Source of the DNA: Actinobacteria bacterium UBA5176
GTDB lineage: Bacteria; Actinomycetota; UBA4738
DNA: 8,545 nt
NCBI GenBank assembly: GCA_002413305.1
Contig: DHWS01000040.1
Location: 1 to 8,545 of the forward strand
Direction of reading: 5' to 3'
The notes under the pieces are model-generated. The model did not search any database. It was not told the DNA's origin and saw nothing but the letters and a program-made list of their open reading frames with translations. The position numbers and the translations under genes are program-made. Positions 1-7,896 of this stretch are shown here, piece by piece. Positions within the stretch are counted from its first letter, which is position 1. Each line of letters begins with the position of its first letter.

Positions 1-943
1 CGATCCGGTCGAGGAAAGCGCCGACCATCCCGAGGCCGGTAGCCTCGCGGTTGTTGTAGCGGAACACGTACTCGTCCAAATAGGACTGCAAGTGCGTCGT
101 GGAGACGCCGTGGTAGGTGCCACGGAGCCCGCCTTTCAGCGTCGCCCAGAAGCCTTCGATGGTGTTCGTGTGGACGTCCCCGCTCACGTAGACGCCCTGG
201 GTATGGCTCACCCGCGAGTGCTGGAAGCCCTGCCGGTTGAGGCGGTCGTAGGCTCCCCAATCGTCCGTGTAGACCGTGGACTCGGGGAGCACGCGCTTGC
301 GGACCTGCGGGCCGAGGTGGGCTTCGGAGACGCCATCCACCACGACGGCTACCACGCGCCCGGTGTTGCCGCTCGCGGATCGCTGAGCCATCCCGAAGAC
401 CGGAGTCTTGCTCTTGCCCGCCACTCCACGACCCCTGAGCCCTCGGCGCGGGTCGTTCTTGTGCATCCACTTAGCGTTCGGTCCGATGTACGCCTCGTCC
501 ATCTCCACGGTCCCGGAGAGGAAGCCGTCGTCCTGGGCGAGCATGGAGCGAACCTTGTTGAACATGCGCCACGCGGTCTTGTAGGTGACGCCGAGTTCCC
601 GCTCCAACTGCTTCGCCGAGATGCCCGTGCGAGTGCTACCCATGAGGTAGATCGCGTCGAACCAGAGCTTCAACGAGGTCGCCGAGTCCTGAAAGATCGT
701 GCCGACCATCGGGTGCTCGTGGTGCCCGCAGTACTGGCACTCGAAAGAGGGCCGTCCGGCCTCCCGGTGGTGCTTCGTGACCTTCGCGCACTTCGGGCAG
801 TAGATGCCTTCGGGGTAGAGCTTGCGAACGAGGTAGTCGAGGCAAGCAGCGTCGTCAGGGAAGATCGCGTCCCACTCGAACCGAGTACATCGCGACTCGG
901 AAGCCTTCGACCGCTTCGGCTCGTTTCGGTTGACCTTCGACAT
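1..943 (-). CDS. IS1595-family (ISXO2-like) transposase, C-terminus cut by window edge
   Basis: This gene encodes a DDE-type transposase. I translated the minus strand from the ATG at 943 and read 314 codons without a stop to the window edge. An N-terminal zinc ribbon is visible as CPKC (residues 49-52) and CQYC (69-72). It is followed by an HTH-like stretch (ISAKQLERELGVTYKTAWRM, about 108-127). The ISXO2-like catalytic domain then begins with VEMDEAYIG (first Asp D149). VYTDDWGAY follows (second Asp, D227 or D228), then HTNTIEGFWATLKGGLRGTYH (258-278; N260 and E263 near the third catalytic position). FRYNNRE at 294-300 is the usual C-terminal family motif, so only a few residues are likely missing. 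The reading frame is intact with all catalytic motifs, so the enzyme is probably functional. No Shine-Dalgarno precedes the ATG; a promoter lies directly against it. Family assignment is firm; the individual element cannot be named. Confidence 0.93.
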   Translation of the reverse strand, partial: MSKVNRNEPKRSKASESRCTRFEWDAIFPDDAACLDYLVRKLYPEGIYCPKCAKVTKHHREAGRPSFECQYCGHHEHPMVGTIFQDSATSLKLWFDAIYLMGSTRTGISAKQLERELGVTYKTAWRMFNKVRSMLAQDDGFLSGTVEMDEAYIGPNAKWMHKNDPRRGLRGRGVAGKSKTPVFGMAQRSASGNTGRVVAVVVDGVSEAHLGPQVRKRVLPESTVYTDDWGAYDRLNRQGFQHSRVSHTQGVYVSGDVHTNTIEGFWATLKGGLRGTYHGVSTTHLQSYLDEYVFRYNNREATGLGMVGAFLDRI

Positions 944-949
944 GACGTG

Positions 950-978
950 AGTATACCAGACGGCTGTACAGCCGTCAA
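950..978 (-). promoter_or_regulatory. Sigma-70-type promoter of the transposase, leaderless geometry
   Basis: Reading the minus strand, TTGACG (978-973) is followed by a 17-bp spacer and TATACT (955-950). Six bases (CACGTC) then separate the -10 box from the ATG at 943. A start about 7 bases after the -10 box puts +1 on the A of the start codon, so the transcript should be leaderless. The match to consensus is 5/6 at each box, which is unusually good for GC-rich DNA. This is seen in the sequence; transcription itself is inferred. Confidence 0.75.
959..976. promoter_or_regulatory. 18-bp perfect palindrome inside the transposase promoter (putative operator)
   Basis: GACGGCTGTACAGCCGTC is a perfect inverted repeat without a loop. 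It overlaps the last four bases of the -35 box and most of the spacer. A dimeric repressor bound here would block RNA polymerase directly. A degenerate version of the same palindrome (1772-1789, 6 of 9 pairs kept) lies at the same place in the NYN gene promoter. The binding protein is unknown. Confidence 0.6.
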
Positions 979-984
979 GGGATA
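967..984. repeat. Direct repeat copy 1 (promoter block upstream of transposase)
   Basis: The plus strand reads TACAGCCGTCAAGGGATA. The same block, with one extra G, occurs at 1780-1798 in the same orientation. Each copy supplies the -35 region of a minus-strand gene. An 18-19-bp near-identity about 810 bp apart is very unlikely by chance. It points to a shared regulator or to common ancestry of the two upstream regions. Confidence 0.85.
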
Positions 985-1044
985 CTGCATCTGCTTTAAG
1001 CCCTTCGTCCCGTTGTGCGGACGGTTGTACGTGCCGAAGACTCT

Positions 1045-1063
1045 GGGTAGTATTCCAGTACCC
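1045..1063. other. Small hairpin next to a C7 run in the transposase-NYN spacer
   Basis: GGGTA (1045-1049) can pair with TACCC (1059-1063) around a 9-base loop. A run of seven C (1061-1067) starts inside the second arm. The 944-1123 spacer otherwise holds the transposase promoter, the terminator hairpin and no recognisable gene. The pairing is only 5 bp and its function is unknown. Confidence 0.25.
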
Positions 1064-1089
1064 CCCCAGTCGCTTCGTCGGCTGGGTGC

Positions 1090-1116
1090 GAGGCCCGCCC
1101 CGCAAGGGCGGGCCTC
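1090..1116 (-). terminator. GC-rich hairpin terminator downstream of the NYN gene
   Basis: An 11-bp perfect stem, GAGGCCCGCCC (1090-1100) with GGGCGGGCCTC (1106-1116), closes a 5-base loop. It begins 7 bases after the NYN stop codon. No U-tract follows on the minus strand, as is common for hairpin terminators in high-GC actinobacteria. It should separate NYN transcription from the transposase gene downstream. Confidence 0.75.
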
Positions 1117-1123
1117 CGCGGTT

Positions 1124-1753
1124 TCAGGGGTCTTCTTCTTGCCGCCAGGTCTCGGGGCGAGTCACGACCTTCCCGTCAGACAAGGTGACGTCGTCGGGAA
1201 ACTGACTGTCACGGACGTCTCCGATGCTCAGGTCGATGTGATGCGTAGCACTCATCTTCGTCTTGGGCTTGAAGCGTGGATTCACAACCCAGACCGTCAG
1301 GTTGAAGGGTGGCTGCTGGGCGACGCGGATTGGCTCCCTGAGATCAGAGTCGTTGCTGAAAATGATCGCCATCGTCCCAGGCTGCTTGATTCCGTCCAGC
1401 AGGAGATAGGTTGCGATGTTGACGTCAGAGCCCTTCTCCTCGGGACGAAGGACGTGTGCCCACTGATTCGGGTCATCCACCAAGGGCATCCACGCCTCGT
1501 TGATGAGGAACTTCCCGAAAAGGGTCTCCACGCGCCCCAGGGACGACAGCGCCGCCAGATATGCTTGCTGCCTGGCCGGGGAATCCGGGCTGATCTTGCC
1601 TTTGACCCGTGCTGTGAAATAGCGGATGAGCTGAATGTCATCATTCGGGAACACGCGGTCTACCAAGTCTTCCAGGTTGAGCCACTTGTACGCGGGCCAC
1701 TTCTTGATGCCGTAGTAGAGATTGAATCCGTCGATGTATACCCGCGCTTCCAT
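1124..1753 (-). CDS. NYN-domain (PIN-like) ribonuclease family protein
   Basis: This is a 209-residue protein of the NYN branch of PIN-like, metal-dependent nucleases, presumed to act on RNA in the cytoplasm. The acidic signature is complete: VYIDGFNLYYGI at residues 5-16 (D8, N11), EEKGSDVNIA around 127-136 with a central Asp, and FSNDSDLREPI around 155-165 with paired Asp residues. The middle carries RYFTARVKG, typical of short single-domain NYN proteins. The frame is open further upstream to 1918, but I chose the ATG at 1753. The family motif starts just after it, a purine-rich GGGAGG/AGGAGA region lies immediately upstream, and a promoter lies beyond that. The protein stands alone with its own terminator. 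Its partner or target is unknown; RNA decay, defence or a passenger role are all possible. Confidence 0.9.
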   Translation of the reverse strand: MEARVYIDGFNLYYGIKKWPAYKWLNLEDLVDRVFPNDDIQLIRYFTARVKGKISPDSPARQQAYLAALSSLGRVETLFGKFLINEAWMPLVDDPNQWAHVLRPEEKGSDVNIATYLLLDGIKQPGTMAIIFSNDSDLREPIRVAQQPPFNLTVWVVNPRFKPKTKMSATHHIDLSIGDVRDSQFPDDVTLSDGKVVTRPETWRQEEDP

Positions 1754-1761
1754 GACCTCCC

Positions 1762-1791
1762 ATTCTCCTGGGATGGCCCTACAGCCGTCAA
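1762..1791 (-). promoter_or_regulatory. Putative promoter of the NYN gene
   Basis: On the minus strand TTGACG (1791-1786) is followed 18 bp later by GAGAAT (1767-1762), a 4/6 match to TATAAT. Eight bases then separate it from the ATG at 1753. GGGAGG (1761-1756) sits only 2 bases before the ATG and AGGAGA (1769-1764) 10 bases before it. Transcription could therefore start at or next to the ATG, or further upstream with an SD. The -35 and upstream bases match the transposase promoter almost exactly. Confidence 0.5.
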
Positions 1792-1798
1792 GGGGATA
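1780..1798. repeat. Direct repeat copy 2 (promoter block upstream of NYN gene)
   Basis: The plus strand reads TACAGCCGTCAAGGGGATA, the same as 967-984 apart from one extra G. It lies in the same orientation and in the same position relative to a minus-strand start codon. It is either a shared -35/operator module or the outer end of an insertion element that includes the NYN gene. Confidence 0.85.
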
Positions 1799-1867
1799 GT
1801 TCCCTGGCGCCATATGTCGGAGAGCAGGCCGCCCGAGGGTCACGGTTCGCGGCGGCTTGGTTTCCGT

Positions 1868-1900
1868 GTAGGGCACCCCATAGGGCGTAGGGCACCCTAC
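1868..1900. repeat. Repeated GTAGGGCACCC motif with palindrome in the divergent intergenic region
   Basis: GTAGGGCACCC occurs at 1868-1878 and again at 1887-1897, 19 bp apart, or roughly two helical turns. The second copy extends to GTAGGG-CA-CCCTAC (1887-1900), a 6+6 palindrome with a 2-base centre. The repeats lie about 65-95 bp before the acyltransferase start and upstream of the divergent NYN gene. This is operator-like geometry. A poor promoter, TTGGTT (1857-1862) with TAGGGC (1881-1886), would overlap the repeats, but that pairing is weak. Confidence 0.5.
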
Positions 1901-1947
1901 GTGGGAGGCGTGGCGCACGCTCCCGGAACCGCGTCGACAGCTCGCAC

Positions 1948-1954
1948 GGGAGAG
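1948..1954 (+). promoter_or_regulatory. Ribosome binding site of the acyltransferase gene
   Basis: GGGAGAG ends 8 bases before the ATG at 1963. It supports that start and contrasts with the SD-less starts of the transposase and endonuclease-like genes. Confidence 0.6.
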
Positions 1955-1962
1955 ACCTCACC

Positions 1963-2880
1963 ATGAGCCCATCTTTGATCGACGAGGTCCGGGAGGTCGC
2001 CCGGGGCTGGCGCTGGACACGTCGCCCGCTGGTCCCGCGTTCGGCCGAACCGTGGTTCGAAACGCCGGAACCTCAGGCGTTCCCCACCGACTGGGCCCGG
2101 AGCCCGGCCGCGAAGGCAACCCGCCACGCCATCCTCCGATACGCCTTCAGGCCGCTGGTCTGGACGGAGACGGACCCGACCGTCGAGGGCCTCGACCGGC
2201 TGGAGAGCCTCACGGCACCGGTCATGTTCGTGGCCAACCACTCCAGCCACCTGGACACCCCGCTCATCCTCTGCTCACTCCCCAAGGAGTGGCGCGAGCG
2301 CACCGCGGTCGCCGCCGCCGCCGACTACTTCTTCGACGTCTGGTGGCGCGCAGCGACCACCGCCCTCGTCTTCAACACGTTCCCGATCGAGCGGACCGGC
2401 GGGTCGAAGGCGACCACCACGGCCAAGCGCCTGGTCGACGAGGGGTGGAACCTGCTGGTGTTCCCCGAGGGAACCCGGTCGAAGGACGGCTGGGTCGGAC
2501 GGTTCCGCCACGGCGCCGCCCGCCTATGCATCGACCACGACATGGCCGCCGTCCCGGTCGGGTTGCGAGGGACGTTCGCCGCCATGCCCCGCGGCCGGAG
2601 CTGGCCCGTCAAGGGACGGCCGCCGGTCAGCGTCCGGTTCGGCCCACCGGTTCGGGCCGAACAGGGCGAGGACTACCGAAGTTTGTCGCGGCGCATCCAC
2701 GCCTCCCTCGGCCGGCTGTGGGACGAGGACCAGACCAGCTGGTGGGAGTCCCTGCGGCGCCAGGCCGACGACGCGACGCCGGTCATGACCGGACCGGTGG
2801 GACCGCGGTGGCGCAAGGTGTGGGAGTCGACCCGCCCGCTCCCCCGGCCGAGGCGCCCGCGGGCCTGGCCCTCCCGGTGA
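1963..2880 (+). CDS. PlsC-type lysophospholipid acyltransferase (1-acylglycerol-3-phosphate acyltransferase family)
   Basis: This 305-residue protein should transfer an acyl chain to a lysophospholipid, most often making phosphatidic acid at the inner membrane face. Four family motifs are in order. NHSSHLD at 92-98 gives the HX4D catalytic pair H93/D98. FNTFPIERTGG at 138-147 holds the substrate-binding Arg, FPEGTRS lies at 167-173, and AAVPVGLRG at about 195-203. The first 70 residues precede the domain and include an amphipathic ILRYAFRPLVW segment but no clear transmembrane helix. A Trp- and Arg-rich tail of about 65 residues follows the domain. The ATG at 1963 has a good SD. The TetR gene follows after only 7 bp, so the two are likely cotranscribed. 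The exact acyl acceptor cannot be read from the sequence. Confidence 0.94.
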   Translation: MSPSLIDEVREVARGWRWTRRPLVPRSAEPWFETPEPQAFPTDWARSPAAKATRHAILRYAFRPLVWTETDPTVEGLDRLESLTAPVMFVANHSSHLDTPLILCSLPKEWRERTAVAAAADYFFDVWWRAATTALVFNTFPIERTGGSKATTTAKRLVDEGWNLLVFPEGTRSKDGWVGRFRHGAARLCIDHDMAAVPVGLRGTFAAMPRGRSWPVKGRPPVSVRFGPPVRAEQGEDYRSLSRRIHASLGRLWDEDQTSWWESLRRQADDATPVMTGPVGPRWRKVWESTRPLPRPRRPRAWPSR

Positions 2881-2887
2881 CCGGGCC

Positions 2888-3526
2888 GTGAGTCGCACCG
2901 GGGGCGCGGCCACCCGCCGCCGCCTGCTCCAGGAGGCCATCCGATTGTTCGGGGCGAACGGGTTCGAACGGACCAGCCTGGAGGCGGTCGCCTCGGCGGC
3001 CGGCGTGCGCAAGCAGACCCTGCTGTACTACTTCCCCGCCAAGGACACCCTGCTCGAAGCGTGCGTGATCGAGACCAGCCAGCGCGTGGCCCGGGAACTC
3101 GCCGAGGCGCTGGATGCCGAGAGCTCGGCGTCCCGGAAGGCCGAGACGGTCATCCACACACTGTTCCGCCTGGCCGAGGAGTGGCCGGAGTTCCCCCAGT
3201 TCATCCGGGAGGCCAGCCGCCTGGACCCCGCGGTGATCAACCGGTTCGCGGCCACGCTCGAACCGCTTCGGCTGCGCGCCCTGGCGTTCCTGGCCCAGGG
3301 CATGGACGAGGGCATCATCCGACCCCAGGATCCGGCCCTGCTCCTGTTCACCTTGTACACGGCCGTGGTCGGCTCGATCACCGAAGCCGGGGTGCTGCGC
3401 GCCGTGGTCGGCGAGGACCGAAGCCGGACCGCCCTCCGCCGCCGGGAGGAGGAGGTCCTGGCCTTCGTCCGCAACGCGATGTTCCCCGGCAACGTGGCCG
3501 AACCCCGGGACGCGGCCGGGGCCTGA
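2888..3526 (+). CDS. TetR/AcrR-family transcriptional regulator
   Basis: This 212-residue protein has the typical TetR length. The N-terminal DNA-binding domain is clear: RRRLLQEAIRLFGANGFERT (about 11-29), then the helix-turn-helix SLEAVASAAGVRKQTLLYYF (30-49) ending in the usual YYF and KDTLLEA. The C-terminal part is helical and variable, as expected for ligand binding and dimerisation; no ligand can be inferred. The start is a GTG at 2888, 7 bp after the acyltransferase stop, with no convincing SD of its own, so translational coupling is likely. Position suggests it regulates the acyltransferase operon, perhaps through the repeats at 1868-1900. TetR members beside lipid genes often sense acyl-CoA or fatty acids, but nothing here shows that directly. 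Confidence 0.93.
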   Translation: MSRTGGAATRRRLLQEAIRLFGANGFERTSLEAVASAAGVRKQTLLYYFPAKDTLLEACVIETSQRVARELAEALDAESSASRKAETVIHTLFRLAEEWPEFPQFIREASRLDPAVINRFAATLEPLRLRALAFLAQGMDEGIIRPQDPALLLFTLYTAVVGSITEAGVLRAVVGEDRSRTALRRREEEVLAFVRNAMFPGNVAEPRDAAGA

Positions 3527-3531
3527 CCACC

Positions 3532-3543
3532 TACGATGTCGAC
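3532..3543 (+). promoter_or_regulatory. Possible -10 box for a leaderless transcript of the endonuclease-like gene
   Basis: TACGAT (3532-3537) lies six bases (GTCGAC) before the ATG at 3544, exactly the spacing seen between TATACT and the transposase ATG. No SD is present in the 17-bp gap after the TetR stop. No good -35 hexamer is visible 16-18 bp upstream, so the call is tentative. Confidence 0.35.
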
Positions 3544-4503
3544 ATGGCGGAGGTTCTCTCCAAGGAGGAGCTCGAGGCTGCGCACTGCTGGGAGGCGGTC
3601 GACCGGGTCCCGCGGCGACCGCAGATGACCGAGTTCCGTCGACGAGTGCGCTACCACCAGTCGCAGTGGCGTGAGGCCCACGGGCACCCGGTCGGTTCGC
3701 AGCCGATCGCACCGAGGCCGGGCGGCAGGGCTGGGCGGCTCGTCGGGAGTTGCCTCCCGCTCGCTTACGCCCGAGAGACCGGCGCGAACTTCCTCACCGC
3801 GGATGCGCTCGACGCGGCGAGGGGCCGAACGTCCATCATCGAACCTCACCAGAGCTTCGATCACCAGGGACTGTGGGCCGATCTCCTGTCGTCGGCGGCG
3901 ATGGCCTTCAACCTCTTCGGCGACCTGGCCGCCGACCTCAGACGGGCCGACCGAGCCGTCCACGCCTGGTGGCCGGACGCGCCCGGCACCGTGTGCGAGG
4001 TCCGCTTCGCGCACTCGCCCGGCTGGCTCGACACGGCGTACCTCAACAGCCTGCGGGCGTTCGATGCGGCGTTCGTCCTCGACGTCGACGACGGGACACA
4101 GGGGATCGTCGGCCTCGACACGAAGTACCACGAGCGAATCAAGCCGGAGACACCGAAGCCGAGCAACATCCGGCGGTATCTCGAGGTCGCCGAGACGTCT
4201 GGCGTCTTCGAGGCTGGGGCCAGCGACGCGGTCAAGGGGAAGACCGATCTCGCCGTGATGTGGCTCGAGCACCTTCTGTTGCTGTCGATGCTCCAGCATG
4301 CCAGCGGCACGTGCACCTGGGGCCGCTACGTCGTCGTCCACCCCGCCGGGAACACGGACTTCGTCGACGCGTGCAACCGATACCGAGATCTGCTCGCAGA
4401 TCCGTCGAGCTTCTCCTCGATGACCGTCGAGGAGATCCTCGACGCTGCCGCCCTCCGGTCGCCCACGGTCACGGCCCTCCGCGAGCGGTACATCCCCCGC
4501 TGA
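3544..4503 (+). CDS. PGN_0703-like putative restriction endonuclease (PD-(D/E)xK fold)
   Basis: This 319-residue protein resembles the PGN_0703 family of putative restriction endonucleases; I base this on overall pattern and motifs, not a search. LWADLLSSAAMAFNLFGDL (110-128) matches the conserved helix of the family. NSLRAFDAAFVLDVDDGTQGIVGLDTKYHE (168-197) is the probable nuclease core: D174, then D192-x-K194 as the (D/E)xK pair, with Asp where Glu is more usual. YLEVAETSGVF (212-222) and HLLLLSML (243-250) fit the helical second half. Start choice: the ATG at 3544 follows the TetR stop by 17 bp and has no SD, so it may be leaderless. No methyltransferase or specificity subunit is adjacent, so a solitary or methyl-dependent nuclease is possible. 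Composition resembles its neighbours, with no obvious sign of recent transfer. Confidence 0.72.
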   Translation: MAEVLSKEELEAAHCWEAVDRVPRRPQMTEFRRRVRYHQSQWREAHGHPVGSQPIAPRPGGRAGRLVGSCLPLAYARETGANFLTADALDAARGRTSIIEPHQSFDHQGLWADLLSSAAMAFNLFGDLAADLRRADRAVHAWWPDAPGTVCEVRFAHSPGWLDTAYLNSLRAFDAAFVLDVDDGTQGIVGLDTKYHERIKPETPKPSNIRRYLEVAETSGVFEAGASDAVKGKTDLAVMWLEHLLLLSMLQHASGTCTWGRYVVVHPAGNTDFVDACNRYRDLLADPSSFSSMTVEEILDAAALRSPTVTALRERYIPR

Positions 4504-4672
4504 TGCCTCCTCTTACTCGCCGGGCCGCGCGCCCCGATCAGGGCACACGGGTCGAGTCAGCGTCCTGCACGGCAAGCTGGAGCCCTTGGTCGAGGGAGAG
4601 GGCGTGGCCGGGCACTACGCACGCGACGGCTCGCTCACCATCAATGAGCGCGAACGTATCTGCGCCCCGGTG
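4504..4672 (+). other. Spacer upstream of the glycogen operon, open in frame with glgA
   Basis: This 169-bp gap is the only sizeable break on the plus strand after 1963 and should hold the promoter of glgA-glgE-treS. It has no stop in the glgA frame, and a TTG at 4586 could in principle add 29 residues to GlgA. TATCTG (4657-4662) could be a -10 box: it lies 7 bases before a GTG at 4670 and 10 before the ATG at 4673. No clear -35 box, SD or terminator is seen. Confidence 0.35.
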
Positions 4673-5892
4673 ATGAGGGTCGGCCTGCTGACCCGCGAGT
4701 ACCCGCCCGAGGTCTACGGCGGTGCCGGCGTCCACGTCGAATACCTCTCGCGCGAGCTGGCCCGGCAGGTCGAGGTGGAGGTGCGGTGCTTCGGCGCCCC
4801 GCGCCCGCCCACCCCACCCGGCGCCAGGCTGCGGGTCCGGGCCATCCCGATCCCTGCCCCGGACCCGGCCGGGCAACCTGAGTCGGCCCTGCGGGTCCTC
4901 TCCGTCGACCTGGCCATGGCCGCGACCTTGGAGAGCGTCGACCTCGTCCACAGCCACACCTGGTACACCAACTTCGCCGGGCACCTCGCCAAACTCCTGT
5001 ACGGCGTTCCCCACGTCATGACCAGCCACAGCCTGGAGCCGCTCCGCCCGTGGAAGGCCGAACAGCTCGGCGCCGGCGGCTACGAGATCTCGAAGTTCTG
5101 CGAACGGTCCGGGATCGACTCCGCCGACGCCGTGATCGCCGTCAGCGGGGCAATGCGCGCGGACCTGCTGGCCACGTACCCGCAGCTCGACCCGGCTCGG
5201 GTGGCCGTCATCCACAACGGGATCGATGCGGACCAGTACCGCCCCGACCCCGGCACCGACGTCCTCGAACGGTGGGGGGTGGATCCGCGCCACCCGATCG
5301 TGAGCTTCGTAGGCCGCATCACCCGCCAGAAGGGGATCGTGCACCTGGTCGAAGCCGGCCGGTTCATCGCTCCGGAGGCGCAGCTCGTGTTCCTGGCCGG
5401 TTCGCCCGACGAGCCGGGGATCGGGCGGGAGACGGCCGAGCGGATCGAACGGCTTCGCCGGGAACGCGCCGGCATCGTGTGGATCGACCGGATGGCCGCC
5501 CGCACCGAGGTCATCCAGCTGCTGAGCCACTCCACCGTGTTCGTCTGCCCGTCCGTCTACGAACCGCTCGGCATCGTGAACCTGGAGGCGATGGCATGCG
5601 GGGCGGCCGTGGTCGCCAGCGCGGTCGGCGGGATCCCCGAGGTGGTGGAGGACGGGGTGACGGGGTTGCTGGTGCCGTTCGAACCGCGGGCGGACGGGGA
5701 GCCCACGGACGCGGACGGCTTCGCCCGCGACCTCGCCGAGCGGGTGAACGCGCTGCTCGCCGACCCGTCCAGGGCCGAGCGGTTCGGCGCGGCCGGCCGG
5801 GCGCGCGTCCTGGACCGCTTCACCTGGCCGGCCGTGGCCGGCCGCACGCTCGAGCTCTACCGGCGGCTGGTCGCGGAGGCACCGCTTCGAAC

Positions 5893-5896
<4 letters not shown>
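4673..5896 (+). CDS. glgA: Glycogen synthase / maltose-1-phosphate synthase, actinobacterial GlgA (GlgM) type
   Basis: This is a 407-residue retaining GT-B glycosyltransferase of the actinobacterial glycogen synthase family. Homologues use ADP-glucose, and mycobacterial GlgM joins it to glucose-1-phosphate to give maltose-1-phosphate. Visible motifs: REYPPEVYGGAGVHVEYL (8-25) with the nucleotide-sugar Gly-rich loop, DLVHSHTWYTNFAG (90-103), SLEPLRPWKAEQLG (120-133), IHNGID (180-185), and GRITRQKG (214-221) with the phosphate-binding Arg and Lys. YEPLGIVNLEAMACG (296-310) gives the EX7E pair E297/E305. I start at ATG 4673 because the family begins MRVGLLTREYPPE; GTG at 4670 is a close alternative and the longer TTG start is unlikely. 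No SD is visible. Its stop overlaps the glgE start by four bases (ATGA), and location next to glgE favours the maltose-1-phosphate role. Confidence 0.92.

Positions 5897-7895
<1,999 letters not shown>

Positions 7896-7896
<1 letters not shown>

Larger units (their letters stand above)
1..985 (-). mobile_element. Partial IS1595-like insertion element, boundaries unresolved
   Basis: The transposase at 1-943 implies an insertion element whose left side lies outside the window. The right end must lie beyond the transposase promoter, so at or past about 978. I give 985 as a minimum because the block at 967-984 recurs at 1780-1798. No inverted partner is visible, so neither the terminal repeat nor the expected 8-bp target duplication can be fixed. 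If the second copy of the block marks the true end, the element would extend to about 1800 and carry the NYN gene as a passenger. IS1595-family elements are known to carry passenger genes, but this placement is inference. Confidence 0.5.

Noticed and set aside
944..1123. Possible tRNA, attachment site or small RNA in the transposase-NYN spacer
   Set aside because: No T-loop consensus, cloverleaf or 3' CCA arrangement could be built. Only the promoter, a weak 5-bp hairpin and the strong terminator hairpin are supported.
1754..1918. Upstream extension of the NYN frame (55 extra codons to 1918)
   Set aside because: It would cross the shared promoter block and the intergenic repeats. The family motif starts right after the ATG at 1753, and the added residues resemble nothing.
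92..1966. Long plus-strand open frame of 624 codons across the transposase and NYN region
   Set aside because: It runs antisense to two genes with complete, recognisable catalytic motifs, and its translation is Arg/Pro/Val-rich with no domain. It is an artefact of GC-rich codon bias.
3028..4341. Minus-strand frame of 437 codons opposite tetR and the endonuclease-like gene
   Set aside because: It is a shadow of two supported plus-strand genes, has low-complexity Arg/Glu-rich translation and no domain.
4538..5530. Minus-strand frame of 330 codons opposite glgA
   Set aside because: It is antisense to intact GlgA motifs; the translation is Gly/Asp/Val-rich without recognisable features.
5050..5892. 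Extension of the glgE frame upstream, inside glgA
   Set aside because: The extra 281 codons lie in another frame of glgA and read as Arg/Gly-rich junk. GlgE family length and the ATGA overlap support 5893.
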